Below are positions 14,952-22,878 of a stretch of DNA of 24,631 bases, in pieces. The notes beneath the pieces are model-generated. The model saw only the letters and a program-made list of their open reading frames with translations. It was not told the DNA's origin and did no database searches. The translations under genes were made by a program, and so were the position numbers. Position 1 is the first letter of the stretch. The number at the start of each line of letters is the position of its first letter. Source of the stretch: Methanomassiliicoccales archaeon PtaB.Bin134 (lineage in GTDB: Archaea; Thermoplasmatota; Thermoplasmata; Methanomassiliicoccales; UBA472); NCBI GenBank assembly GCA_002067045.1, contig MVPZ01000141.1, forward strand, positions 1 through 24,631. Direction: 5' to 3'.

Positions 14952-16790
14952 CTACTGGTCGTCGACTATCTTGTAGTCAGCGTCCACCACGTTGTCGTCC
15001 TTGGGCGCCTGGTCCGGCTGCCCCTCGGCCTGCTGCTTCTGGGCCATGTTCTGGTATATGCGGGTGGAGATGGCGTAGAACTCCTTCTGCAGGGCCTCGG
15101 TCTTGGCCTTGATGGAGGCGGCGTCGCCCTTCTTGATCTCCTCGCGCACGTCGTTGACCAGGGCCTCGATCTTGCTGCGCTCCTCGTTGGAGGCCTGGTC
15201 CCCCAGCTCCGCCAGGGCCTTCTCGGTGGCGTAGGTGAGCTGGTCGGCCTGGTTGATGATCTCCACCTTCTCCTTGTTCCTGAGGTCGTCCTCGGCGAAT
15301 TGCTCGGCCTCCTTGACCATCTTGTCGATGTCCTCGGTCGAGAGCTTGGTGGAGGCGGTGATGGTGATCTTGGCCTCCTTCCCGGTCCCCAGGTCCTTGG
15401 CGCTGACGTTCACGATGCCGTTCGCGTCGATGTCGAAGGTGACCTCGATCTGCGGCACGCCGCGCGGCGCCGGCGGGATCCCCATGAGCATGAAGCGGCC
15501 CAGGGAGGTGTTGTCCTTGGCCATGGGGCGTTCGCCCTGGGTGACATGGATCTCCACGCTGGTCTGCCCGTCGGCGGCGGTGGAGAACACCTGCGACTTG
15601 CGGGTGGGTATGGTGGTGTTGCGCTCGATGAGCTTGGTGGCTATGCCCCCCAGGGTCTCGATGCCCAGGGACAGGGGGGTCACGTCCAGCAGCAGCACAT
15701 CCTTGACCTCTCCGGCGAGCACGGCCGCCTGCACCGCGGCGCCCATGGCCACGCACTCCATGGGGTCCACGCCCCTCTGGATCTTCTTGCCGACCACGCT
15801 CTCCACGAACCTCTGGATGACCGGCATGCGGGTCGGACCCCCCACCAGAATGACCGCGTTGATCTTGTCCGCGCCCAGGCCGGCGTCCTTGATGGCCCTG
15901 TCGATAGGTCCACGGCAGCGATTGACCACCGGCTCCACCAGCTCCTCCAGCTTGGCCCTGGTAAGGTTGAAGGCCAGGTGCTTCGGGCCGTCCGCGCCGG
16001 CGGCGATGAACGGCAGGTTGACCTCGGTGGACATGGTGGTGGAGAGCTCGATCTTGGCCTTCTCGCAGGCCTCGCGCACCCTCCACATGGCCATCTTGTC
16101 GGCGGTGAGGTCCACCCCGGTCTCCTTCTGGAAGTTGTTGACGGCGTACCTGATCAGCAGCTCGTCCATGTCCGTCCCGCCCAGCTGGGTGTCCCCGCTG
16201 GTGGATACCACCTCGAAGACCCCGTCGCTGAAATCCATGATGGTGACGTCGAGCGTTCCCCCGCCGAGATCGAACACCATGATCTTCTGGGAGGTCCCGG
16301 CCTTGTCCAGCCCGAAGGCCAGGGCGGCCGCGGTGGGCTCGTTGATGATCCTGATGACCTCCAGCCCGGCGATGGCTCCCGCATCCTTGGTGGCCTGCCT
16401 CTGGTTGTCGTTGAAGTACGCGGGGACGGTGATCACCGCCTTGGTGACCTCCTCTCCGAGATACGCTTCAGCGTCCCTCTTGATCTTCTGCAGGATGAAC
16501 GCGGATATCTGCTGCGGGGAGTACTCCTTGTCCAGGACCTTGACCTTGTAGTCCGTGCCCATCTTGCGCTTTATGGCCGCGATGGTGTTCTCCGGGTTGG
16601 TCACCGCCTGCCTGCGCGCCGGTTCACCGACCAGGAGCTGGTTGTCCTTGGTGAAGGCCACGTAGGACGGGAAGGCCTTCCCTCCGATGCTGGTCCCCTC
16701 CGCGCTGGGGATAATCGTCGGACGGCCGCCCTCCATCACCGCCGCGGCCGAGTTGCTAGTGCCCAAATCTATGCCTATGATCTTAGCCAT
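14952..16790 (-). CDS. dnaK: Molecular chaperone DnaK (Hsp70)
   Basis: A protein of 612 aa. The ATPase domain shows phosphate loop 1 in [14 protein letters not shown], phosphate loop 2 in [15 protein letters not shown], and the adenosine motif [13 protein letters not shown]. The hydrophobic interdomain linker is [13 protein letters not shown], followed by the substrate-binding beta domain ([15 protein letters not shown]) and a helical lid, ending in [10 protein letters not shown]. It refolds proteins together with DnaJ and GrpE. The start is ATG at 16790, giving [10 protein letters not shown], with AGGTGA 6-11 nt upstream inside the end of grpE; in-frame codons further upstream are in the grpE overlap and not needed. 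The grpE stop overlaps the dnaK start by 8 nt, so translation is likely coupled. Archaeal Hsp70 operons are generally regarded as bacterial acquisitions. Confidence 0.96.
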   Translation of the reverse strand: MAKIIGIDLGTSNSAAAVMEGGRPTIIPSAEGTSIGGKAFPSYVAFTKDNQLLVGEPARRQAVTNPENTIAAIKRKMGTDYKVKVLDKEYSPQQISAFILQKIKRDAEAYLGEEVTKAVITVPAYFNDNQRQATKDAGAIAGLEVIRIINEPTAAALAFGLDKAGTSQKIMVFDLGGGTLDVTIMDFSDGVFEVVSTSGDTQLGGTDMDELLIRYAVNNFQKETGVDLTADKMAMWRVREACEKAKIELSTTMSTEVNLPFIAAGADGPKHLAFNLTRAKLEELVEPVVNRCRGPIDRAIKDAGLGADKINAVILVGGPTRMPVIQRFVESVVGKKIQRGVDPMECVAMGAAVQAAVLAGEVKDVLLLDVTPLSLGIETLGGIATKLIERNTTIPTRKSQVFSTAADGQTSVEIHVTQGERPMAKDNTSLGRFMLMGIPPAPRGVPQIEVTFDIDANGIVNVSAKDLGTGKEAKITITASTKLSTEDIDKMVKEAEQFAEDDLRNKEKVEIINQADQLTYATEKALAELGDQASNEERSKIEALVNDVREEIKKGDAASIKAKTEALQKEFYAISTRIYQNMAQKQQAEGQPDQAPKDDNVVDADYKIVDDQ

Positions 16791-17325
16791 CTGATTCACC
16801 TCTCTCCTTGCTCTTGCCAACCTTCACCTTGGCGTAGCGTATCACCCTTGGCCCCAGGCAGTACCCCTTCTGGTACACCTCCAGGACCCTTCCCTCCTCG
16901 CCCTCCCCCACGCACAGCGCCTCGTGCAGCGCGGGGTCGAAGACCTCGCAGGGAGTCTCCACCAGCCCCTTGGACTGGAGCATTGATCGTAAGTTGGTAT
17001 TGATGGATTCCACGCCCTTCCTGAACTCGTCCGGGCTGGCCTTGGCATCCAGCGCCCGGTCCAGGTCGTCCAGGAATCCCAGGAGCTCGTACAGCAGCCG
17101 GTCGTTGGCCGCCTTGACCTGCTCCTCCCGGTCCCTCTGGGACCGTTTCTTGTAATTGTCGAAATCCGCCTGTATCCTCTTGGCCAGGTCCAGGTTCCGT
17201 TCCGCCTGGGCCTTGGCCTCGATGAGTTCGGCCTTGCATCCTTCCATGGCATCCTCCGGCCTGAGCTGCTCGCCTTGAGCCTCCCCCGCCTGCGGGGGCC
17301 TCTTTTCCTTGGATATCTCTTCCAT
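16783..17325 (-). CDS. grpE: Nucleotide exchange factor GrpE
   Basis: A protein of 180 aa. GrpE dimerises through a long N-terminal coiled coil and opens the DnaK nucleotide pocket. Visible are a charged disordered start, a coiled coil with [21 protein letters not shown], the helix DLDRALDAK, and the C-terminal beta-wing with [37 protein letters not shown] (key part YQKGYxLGxRVIRxAxVxV). ATG at 17325 has GGGTGGG 4-10 nt upstream in a 10-bp palindrome GTGGGCCCAC (17327-17336). It is the first gene of grpE-dnaK-dnaJ and lies 75 nt after the thermosome stop. Confidence 0.94.
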   Translation of the reverse strand: MEEISKEKRPPQAGEAQGEQLRPEDAMEGCKAELIEAKAQAERNLDLAKRIQADFDNYKKRSQRDREEQVKAANDRLLYELLGFLDDLDRALDAKASPDEFRKGVESINTNLRSMLQSKGLVETPCEVFDPALHEALCVGEGEEGRVLEVYQKGYCLGPRVIRYAKVKVGKSKERGESDG

Positions 17326-17373
17326 TGTGGGCCCACCCGTTAGCCGTCAGTGAGAATTGAAAAGGTTGTTGAG

Positions 17374-17392
17374 GGAGGGGCGTTCCCCCTCC
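17374..17392 (-). terminator. Hairpin between the thermosome gene and grpE
   Basis: GGAGGGG (17374-17380) pairs perfectly with CCCCTCC (17386-17392) around the loop CGTTC. Read on the minus strand it lies 9 nt beyond the thermosome stop and is followed a few bases later by CTTTTC, resembling a weak intrinsic terminator. On the plus strand it is followed directly by TTTTT, but no plus-strand gene ends here. It may terminate the thermosome message or separate it from grpE transcription. Confidence 0.4.
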
Positions 17393-17400
17393 TTTTTGGT

Positions 17401-19035
17401 TTAGTCCACGTCGCCGAGGCCATCCTTGCCGACCATGTCCCTGGAGCTCATGCCGGGAGTGCCCTTGGAGGCGATCACGTCATCGATCCTCAGGATCATG
17501 ATAGCGGCGTCGGTGGCCGAGCTGATGGCCTGCTTTCCCACCCGGAACGGCTCGACCACGTCGTTGGCCAGCATGTCCTCGACCTGTCCGGTGAAGACGT
17601 TGACGCCGGCGTGCTTCTTTCCCGCCTTGTGGGACTTCCTCATCTCGATCAGTATGTCGATGGGGTCCAGACCGGCGTTCTCGGCCAGGGCGGTGGGCAC
17701 GACCTCCAGGGCGGAGGCGAAGGCGTCGATGGCGATCTGCTCGCGTCCTCCGACGGACGAGGAGTACTCGCGCAGGCGCAGGGCCACCTCGACGGCGGTG
17801 GAGCCGCCGCCGGTGAGCATGCGGCCGTCCTCGATCGCGACCGCCACCACGCTCATGGCGTCGTCCAGGGACCTCTCGATCTCGGCGACCACGTGGTCGG
17901 TTCCGCCGCGGATCAGGATGGACATGGCCTTGGGGTTCTTGCACCCGGTGACGAAGGTCATCTCCTCCTCCTGGATCTTGCGCACCTCGACCAGGTCGGC
18001 CTTGCCCAGGTCGGCCTTGTCCAGCTCGTTGATCTTGGATATGATGGTGGCCCCGGTGGCCAGGGACAGCTTCTCCATGTCGCCCTTCTTCACGCGGCGT
18101 CCGGCGTAGATGCCCTCCTTGGCCAGGAAGTGCTGCACCAGGTCGTCGATGCCCTTCTGGCAGAAGACCACGTTGGCGCCGACGGCCTTTATCTTGTCGA
18201 CCATGGTCCTCAGCATGCGCTCCTCCTCGTCCAGGAAGGCGTGCATCTGGGTGGGGTCGGTGATCTCGATCTTGGCGTCGATCTCAGTCTTCTTGATCTC
18301 AAGGGCCACGTCCAGCAGGGCGACCTTGGCCTTCTCGATCCTCTTGGGCATGGCCGGGTGCACGGGCTCCTTGTCCACGATGATGCCCGGGATAAGCTGG
18401 GTGTCGTCCATGGACCCGCCGTGCTTCTTGGTGACCTGTATGTTGTCCATGTCCACGGTCCACTTGCCGCTGACCTTCTCGGCCACGTTGGTGACGGAGT
18501 CCACGGCCACCTGGGCCATCAGGTCCTTGGAGCCGGATATGGACTTGCTCATCATGGCGGTCTTGGCGATCTTGAGAAGGGTCTCGCGGTCCTTGGGCTC
18601 GACGGTCACGCCGACCGATTCCAGGACCTCCATGGCCTTGTTGGAGGCCATGCGGTACCCGGCGGTGATTATGGTCGGGTGCACGTTGGCGTCTATCAGG
18701 TCCACGGACTTCTTCAGCAGCTCGCCGGTGAGGACCACCGCGGTGGTGGTGCCGTCCCCGCACTCCTCGTCCTGGGTCTTGGCGACCTCGACCAGCATCT
18801 TGGCCGCGGGGTGCTCGACGTCGATCTCCTTCAAGATGGTGACGCCGTCGTTGGTGATGACGACATCGCCCATGGAGTCGACCAGCATCTTGTCCATTCC
18901 GCGGGGGCCGAGGGTGCTCCTGACAGCGTCAGCGATGGCCCTGGCGGCCATGATGTTGTTGTACTGGGCGTCCTTGCCCTTCTCGCGCTTGGAACCCTCT
19001 TTGAGTATCAGTATAGGTGCGTTTCCCATTGACAT
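17401..19035 (-). CDS. thsA: Thermosome subunit (group II chaperonin)
   Basis: A protein of 544 aa, the usual length for archaeal chaperonin subunits. It forms two-ring ATP-driven folding chambers with a built-in lid. ATPase motifs are RSTLGPRGMDKML, GDVVITNDGVTIL, CGDGTTTAVVL and, late in the chain, TGGGSTAVEVAL. The C-terminus ends in DGLGDVD without the glycine/methionine tail common in many archaeal thermosomes. ATG at 19035 has the Shine-Dalgarno site GGGAGGTT (minus strand, 19042-19049); a second ATG two codons in is less well spaced. It is driven by a strong TATA box (19111-19118), with an inverted repeat at the predicted start of transcription. Only one subunit gene is in this window, so alpha/beta naming is arbitrary. 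Confidence 0.96.
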   Translation of the reverse strand: MSMGNAPILILKEGSKREKGKDAQYNNIMAARAIADAVRSTLGPRGMDKMLVDSMGDVVITNDGVTILKEIDVEHPAAKMLVEVAKTQDEECGDGTTTAVVLTGELLKKSVDLIDANVHPTIITAGYRMASNKAMEVLESVGVTVEPKDRETLLKIAKTAMMSKSISGSKDLMAQVAVDSVTNVAEKVSGKWTVDMDNIQVTKKHGGSMDDTQLIPGIIVDKEPVHPAMPKRIEKAKVALLDVALEIKKTEIDAKIEITDPTQMHAFLDEEERMLRTMVDKIKAVGANVVFCQKGIDDLVQHFLAKEGIYAGRRVKKGDMEKLSLATGATIISKINELDKADLGKADLVEVRKIQEEEMTFVTGCKNPKAMSILIRGGTDHVVAEIERSLDDAMSVVAVAIEDGRMLTGGGSTAVEVALRLREYSSSVGGREQIAIDAFASALEVVPTALAENAGLDPIDILIEMRKSHKAGKKHAGVNVFTGQVEDMLANDVVEPFRVGKQAISSATDAAIMILRIDDVIASKGTPGMSSRDMVGKDGLGDVD

Positions 19036-19073
19036 GCTACTAACCTCCCTTTGGTATCAACTCAACTTGACAC

Positions 19074-19088
19074 CTAGCTCTGAGCTAG
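19074..19088. promoter_or_regulatory. Perfect inverted repeat at the thermosome transcription start
   Basis: CTAGCTC-T-GAGCTAG is a perfect 7-1-7 inverted repeat. The thermosome TATA box predicts transcription start at about 19089, so the repeat covers the first bases of the message. A repressor bound here would block initiation, the arrangement known for the archaeal heat-shock regulator Phr. Which protein binds is unknown. Confidence 0.5.
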
Positions 19089-19110
19089 CGGGCTTGGAAT
19101 GTTTGTTCTT

Positions 19111-19118
19111 CTATATAA
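19111..19118 (-). promoter_or_regulatory. TATA box of the thermosome gene
   Basis: Read on the minus strand this is TTATATAG, the best TATA match in the window. It gives a leader of about 54 nt that ends with a good Shine-Dalgarno site, unlike the apparently leaderless genes nearby. Confidence 0.65.
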
Positions 19119-19127
19119 CGCTATCGT

Positions 19128-19176
19128 AGCTCCCCCGCGCACCCATATCAAAACATGCCAGTTCCAGCGGGGAGCT
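19128..19176. repeat. Long-spaced inverted repeat between divergent promoters
   Basis: AGCTCCCCCGC (19128-19138) and GCGGGGAGCT (19167-19176) are inverted copies differing by one extra C, with a 28-nt spacer. They sit directly upstream of the thermosome TATA box. The left arm, with the preceding T, gives TAGCTC, the same half-site as in the inverted repeat at 19074-19088. Confidence 0.5.
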
Positions 19177-19240
19177 GCCTTACCGCGTAACAGGTGGGCC
19201 GTATTTTATCTTATCCTTGTTCAGGTGGGGTTGGGGCAAG

Positions 19241-19248
19241 GTTATATT
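19241..19248 (+). promoter_or_regulatory. TATA box of the DUF2240 gene
   Basis: GTTATATT predicts transcription start near 19271, about 6 nt before the ATG at 19277. This supports that ATG as the start and rules out in-frame codons upstream. An AT-rich patch at 19201-19215 (GTATTTTATCTTATC) is a possible second element. Confidence 0.55.
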
Positions 19249-19276
19249 GAGGCAAGCGATTAGCGAGAACGATCGA

Positions 19277-19834
19277 ATGAGCGAGCTCCAAAGGACCGTG
19301 GCCGTGGTTTTCAACCGCAAGGGCAAGAAGCTGTTGTCCGAGAGGGAGTTCATCAACGCCCTGTTCTTCGAGCTGAAGTGGTCGGACCCCACCGGGGCGG
19401 GAAGGATAGAAGCCCGGGAGGCCCAGCGCATCCTGGAGGCCGCCCTTAAGAAGGGGCTGCTGGAGCTCTCCGAGGGATACGTCAAGCCCACCTTCGACCA
19501 CAAGAGCGTGGACGTGCCCCTGAACTACAAGCCCACCCGGGACCTGCTGAAGGAGCTGGGCGATGGGGGGGCCTCGCCCGCGCAGCCCGCTCGCGAACCC
19601 GCCGGACCCAAGGATAGGAAGGAGGCCCAGCCCCTGCCGGTGTTCTCAGTGCTCATCGACGACATTGCCGCCAAGTCCGGATGGAACAAGCGCGAGGTGG
19701 TGGCCCGCATCAACAAGGTCGTGGAGAGGCTTTCCGTGGACGCCGAGGTGGCCGCCCTGCTAATAGGGAGGGACGTCGGCGTGGACGTAGGAAAGTACCT
19801 ACTAGAGGTGAAGGAAGAGGTCCTGCGCAAGTGA
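19277..19834 (+). CDS. DUF2240 family archaeal protein
   Basis: A protein of 185 aa. The arrangement matches DUF2240, an archaea-only family of unknown function: an opening ELQRTVAVVFNRKGKKLLSE, a helical segment with a short winged-helix-like feel (AREAQRILEAALKKGLLEL), the anchor VKPTFDHKSVDVPLNYKP, a variable proline-rich linker near 105-125, and a C-terminal helical part with GWNKREVVARINKVVERL and AALLIGRDVGVDV. Its small size and helix-turn-helix look hint at nucleic-acid binding, but that is inference. It is divergent from the thermosome and shares its control region. Its TGA directly abuts the reverse-strand stop of the next gene as TGATCA (19832-19837). Confidence 0.8.
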   Translation: MSELQRTVAVVFNRKGKKLLSEREFINALFFELKWSDPTGAGRIEAREAQRILEAALKKGLLELSEGYVKPTFDHKSVDVPLNYKPTRDLLKELGDGGASPAQPAREPAGPKDRKEAQPLPVFSVLIDDIAAKSGWNKREVVARINKVVERLSVDAEVAALLIGRDVGVDVGKYLLEVKEEVLRK

Positions 19835-20506
19835 TCAGAGCTTTTGCCCGCACTCCCCGCAGAAGCGGGTTCCGGCCGGGCTCTTGGCCCCGCACTCCGG
19901 GCATTCGATCATGCCCATGGGATTCCCGCAGTTGTTGCAGAACTTGCCGGCCCCGGCTGGCTTGCCGCACTTGGGACAAGTTGTCTGGCGGGCCTCGATC
20001 TCCCCCGTGAACACCTGGGTGTTGCGGGCCCTCTCCTCGATGTCCTCCTTCATCTTCTGGGCCCGGGCGGCGGAGACCTCGACGGCCTCTCGAGGAGCGT
20101 CCTCCACGCATAGTCCGGACTCCTCGTTCCAGTCATTGTCGCACACCCACTTCTTGCATCGCGGGCACCTTTTGAAGTGTCCCTTGGCCTCGTTGCCTGC
20201 CAGCTCGAAGGCCTTCTCGTGCTCCTTGTGCCACTCGGGGGACATGCCCTCGAACTTATCGCTTACGACCCCGGAGCCAACATCTGCGGCGTAACCGATG
20301 TTTCCCCTTCCCGTCAGGTCCCCGGCCACAGAGGCCACCCTCCCCAGCCCGCGGAAGAGCTTGCCCTTCTTGTAGCTCTTGGACTCCACGAACCGGGTCT
20401 TGTAGCCCTCCTGGCATAGGTCACAGAAGAAGGTGAACTGGAAACCAGCCTCGGTGCTATTGTCCTCCATGTTCGACGTGAATGCGACCAATTTTCCTCC
20501 GCTCAT
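19835..20506 (-). CDS. Multi-zinc-ribbon protein
   Basis: A protein of 223 aa. An N-terminal CxxC knuckle (FFCDLCQEGYKT) is followed by a glycine-rich linker, then EWHKEHEKAFELAGNEAKGHFKRC with RCPRCKKWVCDNDW and GLCVED. A helical spacer leads to two C-terminal zinc ribbons: CPKCGKPAGAGKFCNNCG and CPECGAKSPAGTRFCGECG. In related zinc-ribbon proteins as I recall them, the middle module reads VCxxCW and LCxxCAP; here the second cysteine of each pair is aspartate (VCDNDW, LCVEDAP), so this site may bind metal differently or not at all. The start is ATG at 20506 in an ATGA overlap with the upstream zinc-ribbon gene. The role is unknown; a scaffold or protein-interaction role is plausible. Confidence 0.75.
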   Translation of the reverse strand: MSGGKLVAFTSNMEDNSTEAGFQFTFFCDLCQEGYKTRFVESKSYKKGKLFRGLGRVASVAGDLTGRGNIGYAADVGSGVVSDKFEGMSPEWHKEHEKAFELAGNEAKGHFKRCPRCKKWVCDNDWNEESGLCVEDAPREAVEVSAARAQKMKEDIEERARNTQVFTGEIEARQTTCPKCGKPAGAGKFCNNCGNPMGMIECPECGAKSPAGTRFCGECGQKL

Positions 20507-20841
20507 ATCTTCCAACCTCCCTTGATCTTCTTGTTGCAGCCGACGCATCGGTCCCCGATGGGAGGCTGCTCCGCCCCGCACTTGGGACACTTGGCCATCA
20601 ACCTTGCCCCGCATCCATCGCAGTGGTCGCCCAAGAAGGTGGTCTTTCCGCACCTGGGGCAGACCATTTTCAGCTCCAGTCCGCAATTAGAGCAGACCTT
20701 TTGCCCTTCGGCTATCGGCGAACGGCACTTGGGACAGCGCGGGGAGTCAGTAGGCGAAGCCTTGGAGCACCACGGGCAGATATTCGCATCGCTATCGACC
20801 AGTTCGCCGCAGTGCCTGCAGGGTTTCTTGTATCCTACCAT
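20503..20841 (-). CDS. Small protein of four tandem zinc ribbons
   Basis: A protein of 112 aa made almost wholly of four CxxC...CxxC units: CRHCGELVDSDANICPWC, CPKCRSPIAEGQKVCSNC, CPRCGKTTFLGDHCDGC and CPKCGAEQPPIGDRCVGC. Sixteen cysteines could hold four zinc ions. There is no membrane segment or other domain. ATG at 20841 has GTGGGGG a few bases upstream. Its TGA overlaps the ATG of the next zinc-ribbon gene as ATGA, so the two are probably made together and may form a complex. The function is unknown. Confidence 0.78.
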   Translation of the reverse strand: MVGYKKPCRHCGELVDSDANICPWCSKASPTDSPRCPKCRSPIAEGQKVCSNCGLELKMVCPRCGKTTFLGDHCDGCGARLMAKCPKCGAEQPPIGDRCVGCNKKIKGGWKI

Positions 20842-20870
20842 GCCATTCCCCCACTTCCTCCGTCCTTCAT

Positions 20871-20889
20871 CATTATTGAATGTTATTTG
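20871..20889 (-). promoter_or_regulatory. AT-rich promoter of the zinc-ribbon gene pair
   Basis: Read on the minus strand, CAAATAACA (20881-20889) and CAATAATG (20871-20878) are TATA-like and stand out against GC-rich flanks. They predict starts near 20859 and 20849, giving leaders of 18 or 8 nt before the ATG at 20841. Confidence 0.4.
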
Positions 20890-20921
20890 CTTTGCGATGA
20901 TTAATAAGAGGATGAAACGGC

Positions 20922-22121
20922 TCAGGCCCTGTCGAGGACCTTCTGGACTGAGTCCATCCATCGTTCGTCGTGAACCGCCCTTCCCACGAACGCCTTCCTG
21001 AGGGCCACCAGCTCTGGCATGGCGTATAGGGCGTTCAGGTACCTGGCGTTCTCGGGACGGTGCATCTCCAGCTCGGACATCATTACCGGCTCCCGCCTCA
21101 GACCGATGGCACGTAGGGCTTCCGCCAAGGTTTCGGTGACCGCCGAGGTGTCGTCATACCCGGTGAACTCGGCCATCCGTCCGTAGGAGAAGAGGTATGT
21201 GGCCCGTCCCTGGTCCCCCGAGGACTCGGCCTCGAAGGCTATGACCTTTGGATCTCCTCCCGATGAAGTGCTCATGGGTGCCAGGAACCATATGTAGCTG
21301 TCCCTCTCGCCCTTCCCCAACCCAATGCGGACATGGTCACCGGAGGTGGCGCTGAGGAACATGAATTCCTCGTCCAGGCCAGAACTCCGTACCCGGTCCA
21401 CCAGGGCCGACCACATGCCAGGGTCCACCTCCTTCACCTCTTTGCCGCTGGCCGCTCGGCCGTCCATCATAAGGTCGGTGACCTTTCCCAGGGTGGACGA
21501 GGCCGCGCCCGGAAGCACCTGCCTGAGCAAGGCCCCGGCCTCCTCCCGTAGGAAGGCCAGCCTTTTGCACATGAGGTTGGTGATTGGGTCTGTCTCTGCC
21601 CCCATCTTGAACAGCTCCAGCGATCCGTGCCGGTGTTGAAGTACCAGCCGATGCTGGGACCTCTCGATCTTGGATATCAGGGCCAGCCGCACCCGGAACA
21701 GTTGTCCGTCGTCCGGAGAGATCACGAGCGAGCGCTCGTATAGTGATAGCTCCCCCTCGCCCTTGAGGGAAGAGCTGCCGGCCTTTATCTCATACGACGA
21801 ACGAAAGGGTTGCCGTACCACAGCCTCCTCGATCAGACGGTCCCTGAGCATGAGGGAGTTGCGGCCCCTCATCAGGGCCCGGCGCAGGTCGTCGTGCTTG
21901 AAACCGGCCTTGGTGATGGCGATGACCTCGCCGTCCAAGGTGGTCACCATCAGGGTCCTGCCGGACTCCGATATCCTGGTCATGCGCCGGAAGGGCACCA
22001 CTGTCCTGTCAGTTCCGGCCGAGAGGACCAGGGAGTCCTCCTCCACCAACGCCTTCCCGTCCATGTCCGCTTGGGCGACCTCGTCCCTGCCGACCACCCG
22101 GTAATGCACGGTGCATTCCAT
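20922..22121 (-). CDS. Conserved hypothetical protein with two PH/GRAM-like beta-rich segments
   Basis: A protein of 399 aa without membrane segments. I see two similar beta-rich stretches. Residues of about 1-85 contain DSLVLSAGTDRTVVPFRRMTRI and LMVTTLDGEVIAI. Residues of about 110-190 contain GELSLYERSLVISPDD, FRVRLALISKIE and HRLVLQHRHGSLELFKM. This alternation of a strand marking an output, an interaction site and a short helix recalls PH- or GRAM-like domains, and also the archaeal chemotaxis adaptor CheF, but the resemblance is only in pattern. The C-terminal half has SYIWFLAPMS and TYLFSYGRMAEF strands plus helices. ATG at 22121 is preferred; a TTG at 22169 is possible. It lies 61 nt after MBF1 on the same strand. 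Confidence 0.65.
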   Translation of the reverse strand: MECTVHYRVVGRDEVAQADMDGKALVEEDSLVLSAGTDRTVVPFRRMTRISESGRTLMVTTLDGEVIAITKAGFKHDDLRRALMRGRNSLMLRDRLIEEAVVRQPFRSSYEIKAGSSSLKGEGELSLYERSLVISPDDGQLFRVRLALISKIERSQHRLVLQHRHGSLELFKMGAETDPITNLMCKRLAFLREEAGALLRQVLPGAASSTLGKVTDLMMDGRAASGKEVKEVDPGMWSALVDRVRSSGLDEEFMFLSATSGDHVRIGLGKGERDSYIWFLAPMSTSSGGDPKVIAFEAESSGDQGRATYLFSYGRMAEFTGYDDTSAVTETLAEALRAIGLRREPVMMSELEMHRPENARYLNALYAMPELVALRKAFVGRAVHDERWMDSVQKVLDRA

Positions 22122-22182
22122 GATCCCCGGAGGGATGGAACCACACAAAATGGTTTCTACCTTCCCCAAAGAACGTGACCCG

Positions 22183-22674
22183 TCACTTCTTCTTTATGAA
22201 ATCCTCGAGGGTCATGCCCTTCCTGTTGGAGGCCTTCTCCACCGGGGCGATCATGACCTTCTCCTTGAGCTTGATGTCCAGGGTCTTCTCGACCTTCTTG
22301 ATAAGGGCGTCGTCCGGGTGCATGCCCCCGCTCTCCAGCTTGTGCACGATGCTGACCCTCTCGTTCATCTTGGCGGCCAGCTCCTCCTGCTTCCAGCCCA
22401 TCTTCTCCCGGGCCTCCTTTATCCTCTTGGGGAAGTCCTCGGCCAGCTCGATGGATTCCTCTCCCCCTTCGTACACGTCCCTGGTCTTCATCCGCCGCTC
22501 GCGGTTCTGCAGCCGGGCCTGGATGACGGATGGCTCAGCCCCGGGCTGCTGCTTGCCCCCCGACTTGACGTTGTCCCCGAAACGGGCGCAGTCGCGGCAG
22601 ACGTTCAGGATCGTGCCCTCGATCCTCACCGGCAGCAGGCTCGCCATTTCCTTCCCGCACATTTCGCATATCAT
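22183..22674 (-). CDS. Archaeal multiprotein bridging factor 1 (aMBF1), zinc ribbon plus HTH
   Basis: A protein of 163 aa. An N-terminal zinc ribbon (CEMCGKE...NVCRDCARFG, residues 3-33) is followed by a charged flexible linker and a Cro/C1-type helix-turn-helix of about residues 78-135: FPKRIKEAREKMGWKQEELA, RVSIVHKLESG and LIKKVEKTLDIKL. This is the standard layout of archaeal MBF1, which in studied archaea associates with the small ribosomal subunit and may link translation with transcription. It ends with a lysine-rich tail. ATG at 22674 has a TATA box 26-33 nt ahead (22702-22712), consistent with a near-leaderless message. Confidence 0.9.
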   Translation of the reverse strand: MICEMCGKEMASLLPVRIEGTILNVCRDCARFGDNVKSGGKQQPGAEPSVIQARLQNRERRMKTRDVYEGGEESIELAEDFPKRIKEAREKMGWKQEELAAKMNERVSIVHKLESGGMHPDDALIKKVEKTLDIKLKEKVMIAPVEKASNRKGMTLEDFIKKK

Positions 22675-22701
22675 CTCTATCGTCCGAGCTAATATAGGAA
22701 G

Positions 22702-22712
22702 AATAATTTAAA
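22702..22712 (-). promoter_or_regulatory. TATA box of the MBF1 gene
   Basis: Read on the minus strand this is TTTAAATTATT. It predicts a start near 22681, about 7 nt before the ATG at 22674. The patch is nearly symmetric (AATTTAAA) and could also direct transcription to the right. Confidence 0.55.
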
Positions 22713-22878
22713 CATGAGCCGAGCGGGTTCGGGCGCCTACGATATCAAGCATCGAAGGATGACCTGGCCTGATCAATGGCTCGTGCAAGGAACTGCTGCA
22801 GGGCCTTGGGGCATTTCTGGTTGCCTTCGTCCCATTATCCTGTGTGACACTGAATGGCAAATGCTCAAATAGAGGGCG
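22713..22878. other. Intergenic region between MBF1 and PAN, nothing firm
   Basis: I see no RNA gene, repeat or convincing protein gene here. A 37-codon frame starting at ATG 22759 (after GAAGG) and ending at TAG 22870-22872 is the only open frame worth mention; its composition (four Trp) does not look like a typical protein. A short inverted repeat GTGTGACAC lies within this stretch near 22842. Confidence 0.4.

Noticed and set aside
3295..16790. TAG stops of five genes as possible pyrrolysine codons, as might be expected if this were a methylotrophic methanogen
   Set aside because: Each TAG falls at the normal end of its protein family or is shared with a convergent stop, and reading on gives no domain. 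There is no PylT or PylS here.
17372..17397. Plus-strand intrinsic terminator (hairpin followed by TTTTT)
   Set aside because: No plus-strand gene ends upstream of it; the genes on both sides are on the minus strand, so it is listed as a possible minus-strand terminator with low confidence.
22759..22872. A 37-codon frame ([10 protein letters not shown]...) between MBF1 and PAN with GAAGG ahead of it
   Set aside because: Low-complexity tryptophan-rich composition with no recognisable family; it is mentioned in the intergenic entry but not called as a gene.
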